A stretch of DNA of 54,053 bases from Pantoea conspicua (GCF_002095315.1 NZ_MLFN01000025.1:1-54053); one strand, 5' to 3'; shown: positions 31,215-40,576, counted from the stretch's first letter. The notes: generated by a model from the sequence alone, not told the origin. Numbers and translations are program-made.

Positions 31215-32171
31215 AGTATCCTGCCAGCGTCATCAGCATCATCCACAACGGTGTCGTCACCGCAGCAAACAGGGTTGAAAACAACATGCTGGCGGCAGCC
31301 GGGCCAGTAATCACGTTAAACTTCTGCGACATCAGGTAGACATTCACCCCGACCGCCATCGATCCCAGCAGCACCACCACTTTACTCTCCAGCGGCGGCA
31401 GGCCGGTCAGCCAGGCGATGGCCCATACCGTCATCGGTTGCAGCACCAGCTTGAGCAGGCAGAGGGTATAACTCTCTTTCAGCCTTCCCGCACCCGATAA
31501 TGGGCCAGACTCATGCCCAGCGTGACCAGCGACAGCGGGGCGGCGATCGATCCCAGCATCCGTAGCGGCTCAGCGGCCAGCAACGGCAGCGGACGCTGCA
31601 GAAAACTCCAGGCGGTGCCGCTGAGAATGCCGATGATCAGCGGGTTCTTCAGCACGCCAATCGCCGTGCGTCCCAGCCCCTGCAGCGAGAAGCTGCCCTG
31701 TTTCGCCCATTCAACCGACACCGTTAACAGCGTCCAGAGGATCAGGCTGTTAAACACCAGCACCAGCGCCACCGAGGGCAGTGAGGCGGGTCCCAGCAGC
31801 ACCGTCGCCACCGGAATGCCCAACATCACGTTATTCGAAAAGATGCCACCCAGCGCGAACACTGAGCCCGCCACGCCATCCAGCTGAAACAGCCGTTTCG
31901 CCACGATCCGGCCGACGATAAACACCAGCAGGCAACTGCCAAAGAAGGCCAGCAGCAGCCGCGCGTCAACCGGCGGACTCTGGTAGAAATGGCTCATCAC
32001 GCCAAACAGCATGCAGGGCAGCGCGACGTTGAACACGAAGCGGTTCATCCCTTCGCTGATGCTGGCGGGCCATTTACCCAACCGTGTCAGGCCGTAGCCG
32101 AGCAGGATCAGGATAAACAGCGGGGCGGACAGATAAATTTGATGACTGAGGCTATTGAGCAGAAGAGGCAT
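31213..32171 (-). CDS. AEC family (auxin efflux carrier-type) transporter, frameshifted
   Basis: Inner-membrane transporter of the auxin efflux carrier family, about ten helices, restored length about 319 residues. N-terminal signature SAPLFILILLGYGLTRLGKW (about 15-34); later GSVFALGGIFSNNVMLGIP and ALVLVFNSLILWTLLTVSVE. The frame ends early at ...HYRVREG; the matching continuation KESYTLCLLKLVLQPMTVW lies in another frame. One missing base in a GGG run (GAAGGGCTG seen as GAAGGCTG) at 31483-31484 joins them. I use ATG 32171 rather than a TTG at 32183; neither has a strong ribosome site. The substrate is unknown; family members carry organic anions such as malate or malonate. Confidence 0.85.
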
Positions 32172-32269
32172 ACGGGCGTTCAATTCAGGCAGCTAATAAT
32201 TATCAGCCTAACAAATTGTTAACCAACAGGTAACCTGCCGCGGCCATAAATCTTGCTCAGGCACGCTTT

Positions 32270-32470
32270 TTAGCCCAGCCAGCGACGCGCCTGCCGATCG
32301 CTGATATCGCGATAATAGACACGGTGAATCATTTTGCCGCAGCCCGAACAGCGGGCGGAAATATAAGTGGAAAGATAGTGTCTGCCATTTGGCGCAGTGG
32401 CACCGTGACGTTCGATAATAATGTCCTGCCATCGATGGCGGTGAGGAATAAGCGCTAACAATCGCATCAT
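32270..32470 (-). CDS. Small hypothetical protein with CxxC motif
   Basis: A 66-residue frame starting at ATG ATG (32470/32467) preceded by AGGATGT. The translation is not shadow-like: MMRLLALIPHRHRWQDIII, a middle NGRHYLSTYISAR, then CSGCGKMIHRVYYRDISDR and the end ARRWLG. The CxxC and histidines could bind a metal. The frame extends to 32518 but that part looks noncoding. It lies alone between the AEC carrier and the thi operon. I do not recognise a family, and a real gene is somewhat more likely than not. Confidence 0.5.
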   Translation of the reverse strand: MMRLLALIPHRHRWQDIIIERHGATAPNGRHYLSTYISARCSGCGKMIHRVYYRDISDRQARRWLG

Positions 32471-32518
32471 ACATCCTGAATAGTATGAAGTTCCGCTTCC
32501 GGAGTATTTTAACCCCAT

Positions 32519-32777
32519 GAAAATGAATGTTTTTTTGCGATACTGTGCGCAGGCTAATTATTATGGCGTGATGCAGGTTAAAGTGGAAATAACGCCCCCG
32601 CAGGGCGCTAATAATACCTACCTCAAAAGAGGTATATTTATAACCCGCAGCATTAAGCCTGTTTTTAACGTGACAGGAATTGATCGGGATCATACGAAGT
32701 GTCACCGGCACGATGATTGATCGCGCTGGGGTGACTTGCTTTCGCCGCGGCACCTCCTTATGCTGCAATCTGTAACA
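32519..32777. other. Intergenic region upstream of the TPP riboswitch
   Basis: No credible gene. Two small hairpins are visible: CGCCC/GGGCG at 32593-32607 and a perfect TACCTC-AAAA-GAGGTA at 32619-32634. The latter is followed by an AT-rich tract. The thiM promoter should lie in the last part of this stretch, but no clear -35/-10 pair can be chosen by eye. Confidence 0.4.
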
Positions 32778-32855
32778 TGACTCGGGGTGCCCTTCCACGT
32801 GAAGGCTGAGAAATACCCGTTGAACCTGAACTGGATAATGCCAGCGTAGGGAAGT
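32778..32855 (+). promoter_or_regulatory. TPP riboswitch (THI element) of thiM-thiD
   Basis: The conserved aptamer blocks are present in order: ACTCGGGGTGCCC, GGCTGAGAAATACCC, GAACCTGAACTGGATAATG and CCAGCGTAGGGAAGT. They match the thi-box that binds thiamine pyrophosphate. High TPP should mask the thiM ribosome site (GGGAG at about 32894) and reduce translation, as for E. coli thiM. Confidence 0.97.
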
Positions 32856-32903
32856 CTGATGCCTGACCGCATTCGCCTTCTTGTTCGCCGGTTGGGAGCT
32901 ATG

Positions 32904-33700
32904 ATGAATCATCAATCTCAACACCTTTCTGCTGCGCAATACGCGCCCATTCTGCACCGCTTCCGTCGCCAGTCACCGCTGGTGCACTGCATGACCAATG
33001 ATGTGGTTCAAAACTTTACCGCCAATGTACTGCTGGCGCTCAACGCTTCGCCAGCGATGGTGATTGATGCAGAGGAGGCCGCGCAGTTCAGCGGTTTTGC
33101 CGATGCCTTGTTAATTAATGTCGGGACGCTGACCGCTGAACGCCAGCAGGCGATGCAGGCGGCAATCACGGCTGCCCGTCAGGCCGGCACGCCCTGGACG
33201 CTGGACCCGGTGGCCGTTGGCGCACTGACGCTGCGCACGACTTTCTGTCAGCAGCTGCTGACCCAGCAGCCAGCGGTGATCCGCGGTAATGCGTCAGAGA
33301 TTCTGGCGCTGGCGCAGCAGACCAGCGGTGGACGTGGTGTCGATAGCCTGCATCAGGCGGATGCGGCGCTGGAGGCGGCCTGCCAGCTCGCTCGTGACTA
33401 TCAGACGCTGGTGATCGTGACCGGTGAAGTGGACTACGCTACCGATGGTCAGCGTACTTTTGCCATTCACGGCGGCAGCCGCTGATGACGCGGGTGGTCG
33501 GCACCGGCTGCGCATTGTCGGCGGTGGTGGCGGCCTTTAGCAGCCTGACCGGTGACCGGCTGCTCAACGTGGCTACGGCCTGTCAGGTGATGGCACGCGC
33601 CGGTGAGCAGGCAGCGGCAGGCTCGACCGGCCCCGGCAGTTTTGCCACGGCATTTATTGATGCGCTCTGGACGCTGGAGGTGAACCATGGCGCGCATTAA
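32904..33700 (+). CDS. thiM: Hydroxyethylthiazole kinase, frameshifted
   Basis: Salvage enzyme that phosphorylates 4-methyl-5-(2-hydroxyethyl)thiazole for thiamine synthesis. Conserved parts: [20 protein letters not shown] (about 24-43), [29 protein letters not shown], and the ATP/anion-hole segment [15 protein letters not shown]. The frame breaks at 33476: ...FAIHGGSR stops, while [13 protein letters not shown] follows in another frame. One missing C (GGCGGCCAG seen as GGCGGCAG) explains it and gives about 265 residues, close to E. coli 262. I chose ATG 32904 with GGGAG five bases upstream; in-frame ATGs at 32901 and 32859 are possible. Controlled by the TPP riboswitch. The end overlaps thiD by 14 bases. 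Confidence 0.93.
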
Positions 33701-34487
33701 TGCCCTGACCATCGCCGGCACCGATCCCAGTGGCGGAGCGGGGATTCAGGCCGATCTGAAAACCTTTTCGGCGCTGGGCGCGTACGGCACCAGCGTGATC
33801 ACCGCGCTGGTGGCGCAGAATACCTGTGGCGTCCAGTCGGTTTATCGCATCGATCCTGACTTTGTCGCCGCCCAGCTCGATTCGGTACTGGACGATGTGC
33901 GTATCGACAGTGCGAAAATCGGTATGTTATCGGAAACCGCGATAGTAGAACGGGTTGCGGCACGGCTGAAGCGCGCTGAAATTCCCTTTGTGGTACTGGA
34001 TACGGTGATGGTGGCGAAAAGCGGCGATCCGCTGCTTTCTCCGGACGCGATTGCCAGCGTGCGTGAGCTGTTACTGCCACAGGTGTCGCTGATCACCCCC
34101 AATCTGCCGGAGGCGGCGGCGTTGCTGGGATGTGCTGTGGCGCAGAATGAAGCGCAGATGCGGGCGCAGGGCGAGGCGTTACTGGCAGCGGGATGTCAGG
34201 CGGTGTTGATGAAAGGCGGACATCTTACGGCTGACGACAGCCCGGACTGGCTACTGACGCCTTCGGATCAGCTGCGGTTCAGCACGCCGCGCGTCAATAC
34301 CCGGCATACCCACGGCACCGGTTGTACGCTATCAGCGGCGCTGGCGGCGTTACGTCCTCGTCATGCGAACTGGGCGGATACGGTGGCTGAAGCCAAAGCC
34401 TGGCTGCAGCAGGCGCTGTTGCAGGCAGATTCACTGCAGGTCGGGCAGGGGATTGGGCCGGTACACCACTTTCATCAATGGTGGTAA
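33687..34487 (+). CDS. thiD: Hydroxymethylpyrimidine / phosphomethylpyrimidine kinase
   Basis: Phosphorylates HMP and then HMP-phosphate to HMP-PP, the pyrimidine half of thiamine. 266 residues, as in E. coli. Ribokinase-like fold with [20 protein letters not shown] (about 8-27), [46 protein letters not shown] and the catalytic [15 protein letters not shown] near residue 210. Its ATG lies inside the end of thiM with a GGAGG ribosome site, so the two are translationally coupled and share the riboswitch. Confidence 0.97.
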   Translation: MARINALTIAGTDPSGGAGIQADLKTFSALGAYGTSVITALVAQNTCGVQSVYRIDPDFVAAQLDSVLDDVRIDSAKIGMLSETAIVERVAARLKRAEIPFVVLDTVMVAKSGDPLLSPDAIASVRELLLPQVSLITPNLPEAAALLGCAVAQNEAQMRAQGEALLAAGCQAVLMKGGHLTADDSPDWLLTPSDQLRFSTPRVNTRHTHGTGCTLSAALAALRPRHANWADTVAEAKAWLQQALLQADSLQVGQGIGPVHHFHQWW

Positions 34488-34525
34488 CAACGGTGCGTCG
34501 TCTCTGACAGGGCGACGCAGCGGTA

Positions 34526-35212
34526 TCAGGGGGCTTCAAACCATGCGCTGTTGCGCTCGGCGATAGGGGTAATCGAGAAGATCATCTCCTGCAGATGGCG
34601 GCGCATCGCCGCTTCGGCAGCATCGGCGTCGTGCTGTTTTAACGCCGCGAAAATCTCCTCATGCTGCTCAATCAGGCTTTCCGGCGGGGAAACTTCACTC
34701 AGGGTCAGAAAACGCACCCGGTCCATCGCCGCTTTGATGTTCTCGACCGTTTCCCACGCCAGCTTACAATCAATACTTTCGGCAATCAGCCGGTGAAACT
34801 CATCATCCAGGCTGAGAAACGCCTGGCTGTCGTGCCGCTCAGCGGCCATACGCTGTAGTTGCAGGTTGTGCGCCAGCACCATCAGCGCCGGTTCGCCAAT
34901 CTCCAGCGCGGCACGACGCACCACAGACACTTCCACCGCTTCACGGATAAAGCGACCATCCGCCACCCGTTTGGCAGAGATCTTACGCACAAAGGTGCCG
35001 CGCTGCGGCAATACCTGTACCAGTCCGGCTTCTGCCAGTTTGATGAAGGCCTCGCGCACCGGCTGGCGTGAGACGTTAAAACGTGCAGAGACCTCTTTTT
35101 CCGACAGCAGCGAACCTGGCTGAATCGCACAGGTCACGATATCTTTGCGCAGAAACCGGTAAATCTGCTGATTCACCGGTTCGCTGGTGGTAATGGTATA
35201 AGCGATCGACAT
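34526..35212 (-). CDS. rspR: GntR family (FadR type) regulator RspR
   Basis: 228-residue regulator, the same length as E. coli RspR (YdfH), a repressor of rspAB. The winged helix-turn-helix occupies about residues 15-78 with the GntR signature SEKEVSARFNVSRQPVREAF, followed by LVQVLPQRGTFVRKIS; the C-terminal FCD domain has LDDEFHRLI and HEEIFAALKQHDADAAEAAM. FCD domains often bind sugar acids through a metal. The E. coli counterpart shows the same NQQIYR-LR-DIV pattern and the SPPE-L--QH segment. It lies 111 bases downstream of ydfI on the same strand, so it may be transcribed with the operon it controls or from its own promoter. The order matches the E. coli rsp/ydf locus. Confidence 0.9.
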   Translation of the reverse strand: MSIAYTITTSEPVNQQIYRFLRKDIVTCAIQPGSLLSEKEVSARFNVSRQPVREAFIKLAEAGLVQVLPQRGTFVRKISAKRVADGRFIREAVEVSVVRRAALEIGEPALMVLAHNLQLQRMAAERHDSQAFLSLDDEFHRLIAESIDCKLAWETVENIKAAMDRVRFLTLSEVSPPESLIEQHEEIFAALKQHDADAAEAAMRRHLQEMIFSITPIAERNSAWFEAP

Positions 35213-35231
35213 GCAGCAATATCCATATTAC

Positions 35232-35249
35232 GGCTGGCTGATGCCAGCC
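35232..35249. other. Hairpin between ydfI and rspR
   Basis: GGCTGGC-TGAT-GCCAGCC, a perfect 7-bp stem 19 bases upstream of the rspR start. No T-run follows on the gene strand. It may be a weak attenuator, an operator half-site arrangement, or chance. Confidence 0.45.
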
Positions 35250-35323
35250 CGATGGGAAAGGGTCAGTCTAATCAGCACGCTGCGTCTGCGCCAGTGCTTT
35301 GTCACCAGGCTGTTATGCCTGGC

Positions 35324-36775
35324 TCACACACTGTTGTACCGTCGCCCGCGCGCCTGAGTCGTCAGCTGCTGGTAATACGCTGTCAGTCGGGCAACCAGAT
35401 CGGCGTTTTGCGCCAGATCGTCGCCAAAGATCTCACGCAGACCCAGTAGCGCACGGACACGCGACTCGCCTTCTTCGCTGCTGGCAACCGTCTCTGCCAG
35501 CATGGCTTTCAGCGGATCGCGAATCTCAATCGGCTGGCCCTGTTCGTCGATGGCCCCGACATAGCGCATCCAGCCGGCCACGCCCAGCAGCAGCAGCTCG
35601 CAGCGGCTGTGGTTACGCAGATGCCAGCGCAGACTGTCCAGCAGACGCTGCGGCAATTTTTGCGATCCGTCAGTGGCGATTTGGTATGTGCGATGTTTGA
35701 TGGCGCGGTTTTCATAGCGGGCAATCAGCGAATCGGCATAGGCTTCAAGGTCCACGCCCTGGGTGCGCAGAGTCGGCGCCTGCTCATCGATCATCAGCGC
35801 ACGGGCTGCGGCACGGAAGTGCGGGTCTGCCATACAGTCGCTGATGTGCTGATAACCAGCGAGATAACCCAGATAGGCGAGGAATGAATGGCTGCCATTC
35901 AGCATCCGCAGTTTCATCTCTTCATATGGCAGCACGTCGGAGACCAGTTCTGCACCCGCCTTTTCCCACGCCGGGCGGCCGCTGACAAAGTTATCTTCGA
36001 TGACCCACTGAAAGAAGGGTTCCGCTTCGACCGCCACCGGGTCATGGGAGCCGAGCCGTTCGGCCAGCGCATCAAAGGCAGCATCGGTCATCGCTGGCAC
36101 AATGCGGTCAACCATAGTCGACGGGAAGGTAATCTGCTGCTGGATATAATCAGCCAGCGCCGCATCCTGGCGTTGTGCCAGCTGCACAATCACGTTGCGG
36201 GTGACATGACCATTCTCCGGCATGTTGTCGCACGACATCACGCTGAAAGGCGGCAGATCCAGCTCGCGACGCCGGGCAATAGCGGCCAGAATCAGACCCG
36301 GCAACGAACGTGGCGACTGCGGGTTTTCCAGGTCATGGAGAATATCGGGATGATCCGGGTTGAGATTGCCGGTGGCCGGCTGGTGGCAATAGCCTTTCTC
36401 CGTCACGGTCATTGAGACAATCGCCACATCGGGCTGACACAGCGCGTCGATCACCGCGTCAATACCGTCGCCTTTGCCATGCAGCGCGGCCGTGATCACG
36501 CCGATTACCCGGGTCTGCAGCGCATCATCCGCCATTTCGGTCAGGGTATAGAGCAGTTGCTGTTTGCGCAGCGCCTGAATCAGTTCACCGCTGTTAAGGT
36601 TAACTTCGCAGTAACCCCAGTCGCTGCCGTGTTCGGCGGCCAGCTTATCGCTGCACAGCGCCTGATGGGCACGGTGAAAGGCACCAAAGCCGATATGCAC
36701 CATCCGGGTTTTAAGCTGGCTACGGTCGTAGGCGGGGCGCTGGATCTCAGCGGGCAGGCGATCAATCTGTAACAT
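35324..36775 (-). CDS. ydfI: Mannitol dehydrogenase family oxidoreductase YdfI (fructuronate/mannonate type)
   Basis: NAD(P)-dependent polyol/sugar-acid dehydrogenase, 483 residues (E. coli YdfI 486). N-terminal Rossmann domain begins MVHIGFGAFHRAHQALCSD (about 25-43) and the C-terminal domain contains KLRMLNGSH (about 287-295), the K-x4-N-x2-H catalytic signature of the long-chain mannitol dehydrogenase family. Relatives include UxuB, which reduces D-fructuronate to D-mannonate. Next to RspA (mannonate dehydratase type) and RspB (gulonate/idonate dehydrogenase type), reduction of fructuronate to mannonate is the most likely role. It lies 67 bases after the MFS gene, in the same operon. Confidence 0.9.
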   Translation of the reverse strand: MLQIDRLPAEIQRPAYDRSQLKTRMVHIGFGAFHRAHQALCSDKLAAEHGSDWGYCEVNLNSGELIQALRKQQLLYTLTEMADDALQTRVIGVITAALHGKGDGIDAVIDALCQPDVAIVSMTVTEKGYCHQPATGNLNPDHPDILHDLENPQSPRSLPGLILAAIARRRELDLPPFSVMSCDNMPENGHVTRNVIVQLAQRQDAALADYIQQQITFPSTMVDRIVPAMTDAAFDALAERLGSHDPVAVEAEPFFQWVIEDNFVSGRPAWEKAGAELVSDVLPYEEMKLRMLNGSHSFLAYLGYLAGYQHISDCMADPHFRAAARALMIDEQAPTLRTQGVDLEAYADSLIARYENRAIKHRTYQIATDGSQKLPQRLLDSLRWHLRNHSRCELLLLGVAGWMRYVGAIDEQGQPIEIRDPLKAMLAETVASSEEGESRVRALLGLREIFGDDLAQNADLVARLTAYYQQLTTQARGRRYNSV

Positions 36776-36842
36776 AGTCCGTCCTTATGGCAAACGGGGC
36801 GCGAGGCGCCCCGAAATCAGTGATCATGTCGCGTGATGAAGG

Positions 36843-38126
36843 TTACACCGAAACCGGTTTATCCTGCGTTTTCGGGCTGCGAATCACAAACAACACCAGG
36901 AAAGCACCCAGCGCGGCGACACAGCCAGCCAGCACAAAGGCGCTGTCGAATTTACCGGTATGCTGGACAATAAAGCCGGTGACAATCGGGCCGATGATAC
37001 CGGAGAGGCTGCCGACCAGGTGGATAAAGCCGCTGATGCTGCCGACCCGACTCTTATGCACCACATCCTGAATAATCGCCCAGTAGATTGCGCCGGTAAT
37101 GTAGAGGAAGAAGATCGACACCGACATCATCATCACCGCGGGAACCACATCTTTTATCGTACCTGCCAGCGCCACACAAATTGCCGCCGCCAGCAGTGAG
37201 ACCACCAGCACAATTTTACGCGACAACAACAGCTTGCCGGTGATGTTAAAGATTTTATCGGAGATCCAGCCGCCCAGCGCCAGGCCGACGAAGCCGACAA
37301 TCCACGGGATCATGGTGGTGATGCTCATCGACTTGATATCCAGACCGTGCGCCTGCACCAGATAGGCCGGGAACCAGCTCAGGAAGAAGAACAGAATGTA
37401 GTTGTAGCAGAAGAAGGCAAACGCGGTCACCAGGATGATCGGCTGACGCAGATAGTAGCCAAACGGATGGGCGGTTTCTGACAGATCGGCCTCATCGTTG
37501 GGGTTCGCCGCTTTCAGGCGTTCAATTAAAACGCGTTCCTCTTCACTTACTCGTTTGCTTTTCGCCGGGTTATCCGCGGCGAAGAACAGCCAGAAGGTCA
37601 TCCATACCAGACCGATGCAGCAGACGATAATGAATGCCGGACGCCAGCCATACGCCAGCGCCAGATACCCGATAATCGGACCGGCCACCGCGCCACCCAG
37701 CGGCGAACCGGCGCTGAGTAAGCCCATCGCGGTGGCGGCCTGTTTTTTAGGAAACCAGCCGTTAATCGCTTTGTTGGCCGAGGCGCAGATAGGTCCTTCA
37801 GCCATACCGAACAGCACGCGCAGGATCAGCAGCGACCAGAAACCGGTCGCCAGTGCGGTCATGCCACAGAAAATCGACCAGGCCCCTACTGCCACGGCCA
37901 GCACGATTTTCGGGCCAAACCGGTCAGTGGCGAGGCCACCGACGAAGTTAAACAGCGCGTAGCCGAAGAAGAAGCTGCCGAAGATCATGCCGAACTGCTC
38001 AGCGTTGATCGCCAGATCTTTTTCCACCAGTGGCACGGTCAGCGACAGGGCGACACGATCGAGGTAATTGATCATGTAAACCAGGAACAACAGTAAAACG
38101 AGGGTCCAGCGCAGATTCTTGAACAT
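36843..38126 (-). CDS. ydfJ: MFS transporter, anion:cation symporter type (YdfJ-like)
   Basis: 427-residue inner-membrane transporter with twelve helices. The opening RWTLVLLLFLVYMINYLDRV and later RFGPKIVLAVAVGAWSIFCG and RVLFGMAEGPICASANKAIN (about 115-134) are hallmarks of the anion:cation symporter family, which imports sugar acids such as glucarate, galactonate and hexuronates. I start at ATG 38126, with ACGGAG upstream; an upstream extension to 38177 has no support. It lies between rspB and ydfI. In E. coli K-12 the equivalent gene is split by the Qin prophage, as I recall; here it is whole. The operon context suggests import of a hexonate such as L-gulonate. Confidence 0.88.
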   Translation of the reverse strand: MFKNLRWTLVLLLFLVYMINYLDRVALSLTVPLVEKDLAINAEQFGMIFGSFFFGYALFNFVGGLATDRFGPKIVLAVAVGAWSIFCGMTALATGFWSLLILRVLFGMAEGPICASANKAINGWFPKKQAATAMGLLSAGSPLGGAVAGPIIGYLALAYGWRPAFIIVCCIGLVWMTFWLFFAADNPAKSKRVSEEERVLIERLKAANPNDEADLSETAHPFGYYLRQPIILVTAFAFFCYNYILFFFLSWFPAYLVQAHGLDIKSMSITTMIPWIVGFVGLALGGWISDKIFNITGKLLLSRKIVLVVSLLAAAICVALAGTIKDVVPAVMMMSVSIFFLYITGAIYWAIIQDVVHKSRVGSISGFIHLVGSLSGIIGPIVTGFIVQHTGKFDSAFVLAGCVAALGAFLVLFVIRSPKTQDKPVSV

Positions 38127-38207
38127 ACAAACTCCGTGATCTGTTTTCTCTTTATAATCATGCCGGCGGGTACGCACCGGCTGAGGACACCTGGTGTTCA
38201 GTGGGCA

Positions 38208-39218
38208 TTAACCCATTTGCAGGATGACTTTGCAGCAGGTGCGCGGATCTTTCTCGAACAGCGTCATGGCACGTTCAATCTCCTGAAGTGGGAAATAGTG
38301 TGTGACCAGCTTCTCTGGCTGGATTAACCCTTTTTCCATCCATTCAATCACCTGTGGAAAGCGGTTGCTGTTAAGACGTGAGGTAAACAGCGACAGCTCT
38401 TTACTGGTGAGACTTTGCTGCGTAATGCTGCAGGGTTCGCCGGAAAAGCCCAGCAGACCGATGCGCGCCGCCGGTGAGGCAAGGGCGGCCGCTTCGGCCA
38501 GAATAGTGGGATGGCAGGCCGCGTCGATAATCAGCGTTGGCTGAATGCCTTCCAGCTGCGCCGCCAGCGGAACTTCGCTGTTATTAAACAGCCGATCGGC
38601 CCCATTCTGCTGCGCCAGTGCCAGCCGTTCCGGCAGGCGATCCACCACCATCACTTCTCTGACGTTATAGACGCCTTTCAGCACCTGAATGGCGGTTAAG
38701 CCCATCGGGCCGGCACCGTAAATCAGCGCCACATCCTGCGGCTGGGGCTGCAGGAACGCAGTGATGTTGGCGGCGATGGTGAACGGCTCGACCAGACTCG
38801 CCAGCTTGTCGGGAATGCTGTCCGGCAGGCAGAAGGCATTTTTAGCCGGTGCCAGCGCATAGTCACTGAAGCCGCCGTCGCGATGGACGCCAATTACCTG
38901 CAGTGAGGTACAGACGTTGGGGCGACCCACCGAGCAGGGGTAGCAGTGACCACAACTGACCACCGGATCCACCGCCACGCGCTCACCCAGTCGTGCCGCA
39001 TCGACACTGTCGCCGACGGCATCAATCACGCCGAAAAATTCATGACCAATTACCCGCGGATATCTGGCGAACGGGTTGTGGCCGTGCCAGATATGGACGT
39101 CAGAACCGCAGATACTGGCGTAGGCCACTTTCACCCGAACTTCACCGGTCGCCGGTTGTGGCAGCGGACGTTCAGCCAGCACCAGCTCGCCCGGTTGTTC
39201 AATGACTACACTTTTCAT
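38208..39218 (-). CDS. rspB: Zinc-type alcohol dehydrogenase RspB (L-gulonate/L-idonate dehydrogenase type)
   Basis: 336-residue medium-chain zinc dehydrogenase (E. coli RspB 339). Catalytic zinc residues are in ASICGSDVHIWHG (about 35-47) and VIGHEFFGV; the structural zinc cluster is CGHCYPCSVGRPNVC (about 88-102); the nucleotide motif is IYGAGPMGLTAIQVLKG (about 165). The start at ATG 39218 has a strong AAGGAG site; the frame is open to 39383 but that overlaps rspA. Gulonate or idonate 5-dehydrogenases are close relatives and would supply fructuronate or tagaturonate to YdfI. It follows rspA by 10 bases. Confidence 0.92.
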   Translation of the reverse strand: MKSVVIEQPGELVLAERPLPQPATGEVRVKVAYASICGSDVHIWHGHNPFARYPRVIGHEFFGVIDAVGDSVDAARLGERVAVDPVVSCGHCYPCSVGRPNVCTSLQVIGVHRDGGFSDYALAPAKNAFCLPDSIPDKLASLVEPFTIAANITAFLQPQPQDVALIYGAGPMGLTAIQVLKGVYNVREVMVVDRLPERLALAQQNGADRLFNNSEVPLAAQLEGIQPTLIIDAACHPTILAEAAALASPAARIGLLGFSGEPCSITQQSLTSKELSLFTSRLNSNRFPQVIEWMEKGLIQPEKLVTHYFPLQEIERAMTLFEKDPRTCCKVILQMG

Positions 39219-39228
39219 CGGATGCTCC

Positions 39229-40443
39229 TTACCAGTTCCACAGCGTGCCATCTTCGAGACGGGCGACCGGCAGATAGGCGGGTTCGTAGGGATATTTCGC
39301 GGCCAGCTTCTCATTAAATTCAATGCCCAGACCCGGTTTGTCGCCAGGATGCATATAGCCCTGGTCAAAGGTCCAGCTGGCATCGAACAGCTCCATCATC
39401 TGCTCAGAGAAGCCCATATATTCCTGCACGCCGAAGTTAGGCACCCAGAGATCAAAGTGCAGGGCGGCTGCCATACAGATTGGCGAGAGATCGGACGGAC
39501 CGTGTGAGCCGGTACGTACCTGATAGAGTGAGGCGAAATCCGCGATGCGGCGCATCCCGGTAATCCCGCCCGCATGGGTAATGGTGGTGCGGATATAGTC
39601 AATCAGCTGCTCTTCAATCAGCTGCTTACAATCCCAGATGCTGTTAAACACTTCACCGACCGCAATTGGCGTCACGGTGTGCTGACGGATCAGGCGGAAA
39701 CATTCCTGGTTCTCGGCTGGCGTCGGATCTTCCATCCAGAACAGGCGATAATCTTCCACACTTTTGCCAAAACGCGCCGCTTCAATCGGCGTCAGACGGT
39801 GGTGCATGTCGTGCAGCAGATGCTCATCAAAGCCAAATTTGTCACGGATCGCCGCGAACAGTTTCGGAGTGAAGTCGAGGTATTTCTCGGTTGACCAGAA
39901 CTGCTCTTCGGGCCAGTTACCTTTGGTGGCGGGTTCATAGGCCAGCCCTTTGCCTTTGGCCATGCCGTAGGTGGTTTTCATCCCCGGCACGCCGCACTGG
40001 GCGCGGATCGCCTTGAATCCCAGCTCTTTGTGCTTCGCGTAGTCGTCCATCACTTCATCGATGGAATGACCGGTAGTGTGGCAATAGACCATCACGCCGG
40101 TGCGTGAAGCGCCGCCCAGCAGCTGATAAACCGGCATATTGGCGGCTTTGCCTTTGATATCCCACAGCGCCATATCTACGGCGGAGATGGCGGACATAGT
40201 CACCGGGCCGCGACGCCAGTAAGCGCCTTTGTAGAAGAACTGCCAGATATCTTCAATCTGATGCGCATCGCGGCCAATCAGCTGCGGGCAAACGTGATCT
40301 TTCAGGTAGGAGGCCACCGGTAATTCGCGGCCATTCAGCGTGGCGTCGCCAATGCCGGTCAGGCCCTGATCGGTGGTGATTTTGACAGTGACAAAGTTTC
40401 TGCCTGCGCAGGTTACAAATACTTCAGCGTTAACAATTTTCAT
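39229..40443 (-). CDS. rspA: Mannonate dehydratase family protein RspA (enolase superfamily)
   Basis: 404 residues, the same as E. coli RspA. Enolase-superfamily member of the mannonate/gluconate dehydratase subgroup. Metal ligands appear in LLHDMHHRL (Asp about 211, with the DxH pair), FWMEDPTP (Glu about 237) and AVGEVFNSI (Glu about 263); the end [13 protein letters not shown] and the terminal GTLWNW are shared with mannonate dehydratases. Members of this branch often have low activity with D-mannonate or D-gluconate, giving 2-keto-3-deoxy-gluconate. The E. coli name came from a proposed starvation-signal role; the operon here points to sugar-acid breakdown. First gene of rspA-rspB-ydfJ-ydfI; a CRP site lies upstream. 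Confidence 0.94.
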   Translation of the reverse strand: MKIVNAEVFVTCAGRNFVTVKITTDQGLTGIGDATLNGRELPVASYLKDHVCPQLIGRDAHQIEDIWQFFYKGAYWRRGPVTMSAISAVDMALWDIKGKAANMPVYQLLGGASRTGVMVYCHTTGHSIDEVMDDYAKHKELGFKAIRAQCGVPGMKTTYGMAKGKGLAYEPATKGNWPEEQFWSTEKYLDFTPKLFAAIRDKFGFDEHLLHDMHHRLTPIEAARFGKSVEDYRLFWMEDPTPAENQECFRLIRQHTVTPIAVGEVFNSIWDCKQLIEEQLIDYIRTTITHAGGITGMRRIADFASLYQVRTGSHGPSDLSPICMAAALHFDLWVPNFGVQEYMGFSEQMMELFDASWTFDQGYMHPGDKPGLGIEFNEKLAAKYPYEPAYLPVARLEDGTLWNW

Positions 40444-40521
40444 CCCGATAGCCTTCAGTCAGCATTCAATGATGAAAAAATACGCGCTTTAATACTACCA
40501 TACAAGTTGATGCGACAGAGT

Positions 40522-40537
40522 TGTGAAGGCAGTCACA
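40522..40537 (-). promoter_or_regulatory. CRP site upstream of rspA
   Basis: TGTGA-AGGCAG-TCACA is a perfect match to the CRP consensus, centred about 86 bases before the rspA start. It implies that the operon is activated when preferred sugars are absent. The AT-rich 40480-40515 stretch between it and the gene should hold the promoter and may hold an RspR operator. Confidence 0.85.
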
Positions 40538-40552
40538 AAGCGTTTACATGCC

Positions 40553-40576
40553 AAAAAAGAAAGGGGCTTTCGCCCC
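40553..40576 (-). terminator. yegS terminator
   Basis: Read on the gene strand: GGGGC-GAAA-GCCCC followed by TTTCTTTTTT, starting 12 bases after the yegS stop. A stable GNRA-like tetraloop stem with a T-rich tail is a good intrinsic terminator. Confidence 0.9.

Noticed and set aside
32208..32957. 249-codon minus-strand frame across the thiM leader
   Set aside because: It runs antisense through the TPP riboswitch and the thiM start, and its translation shows no domain.
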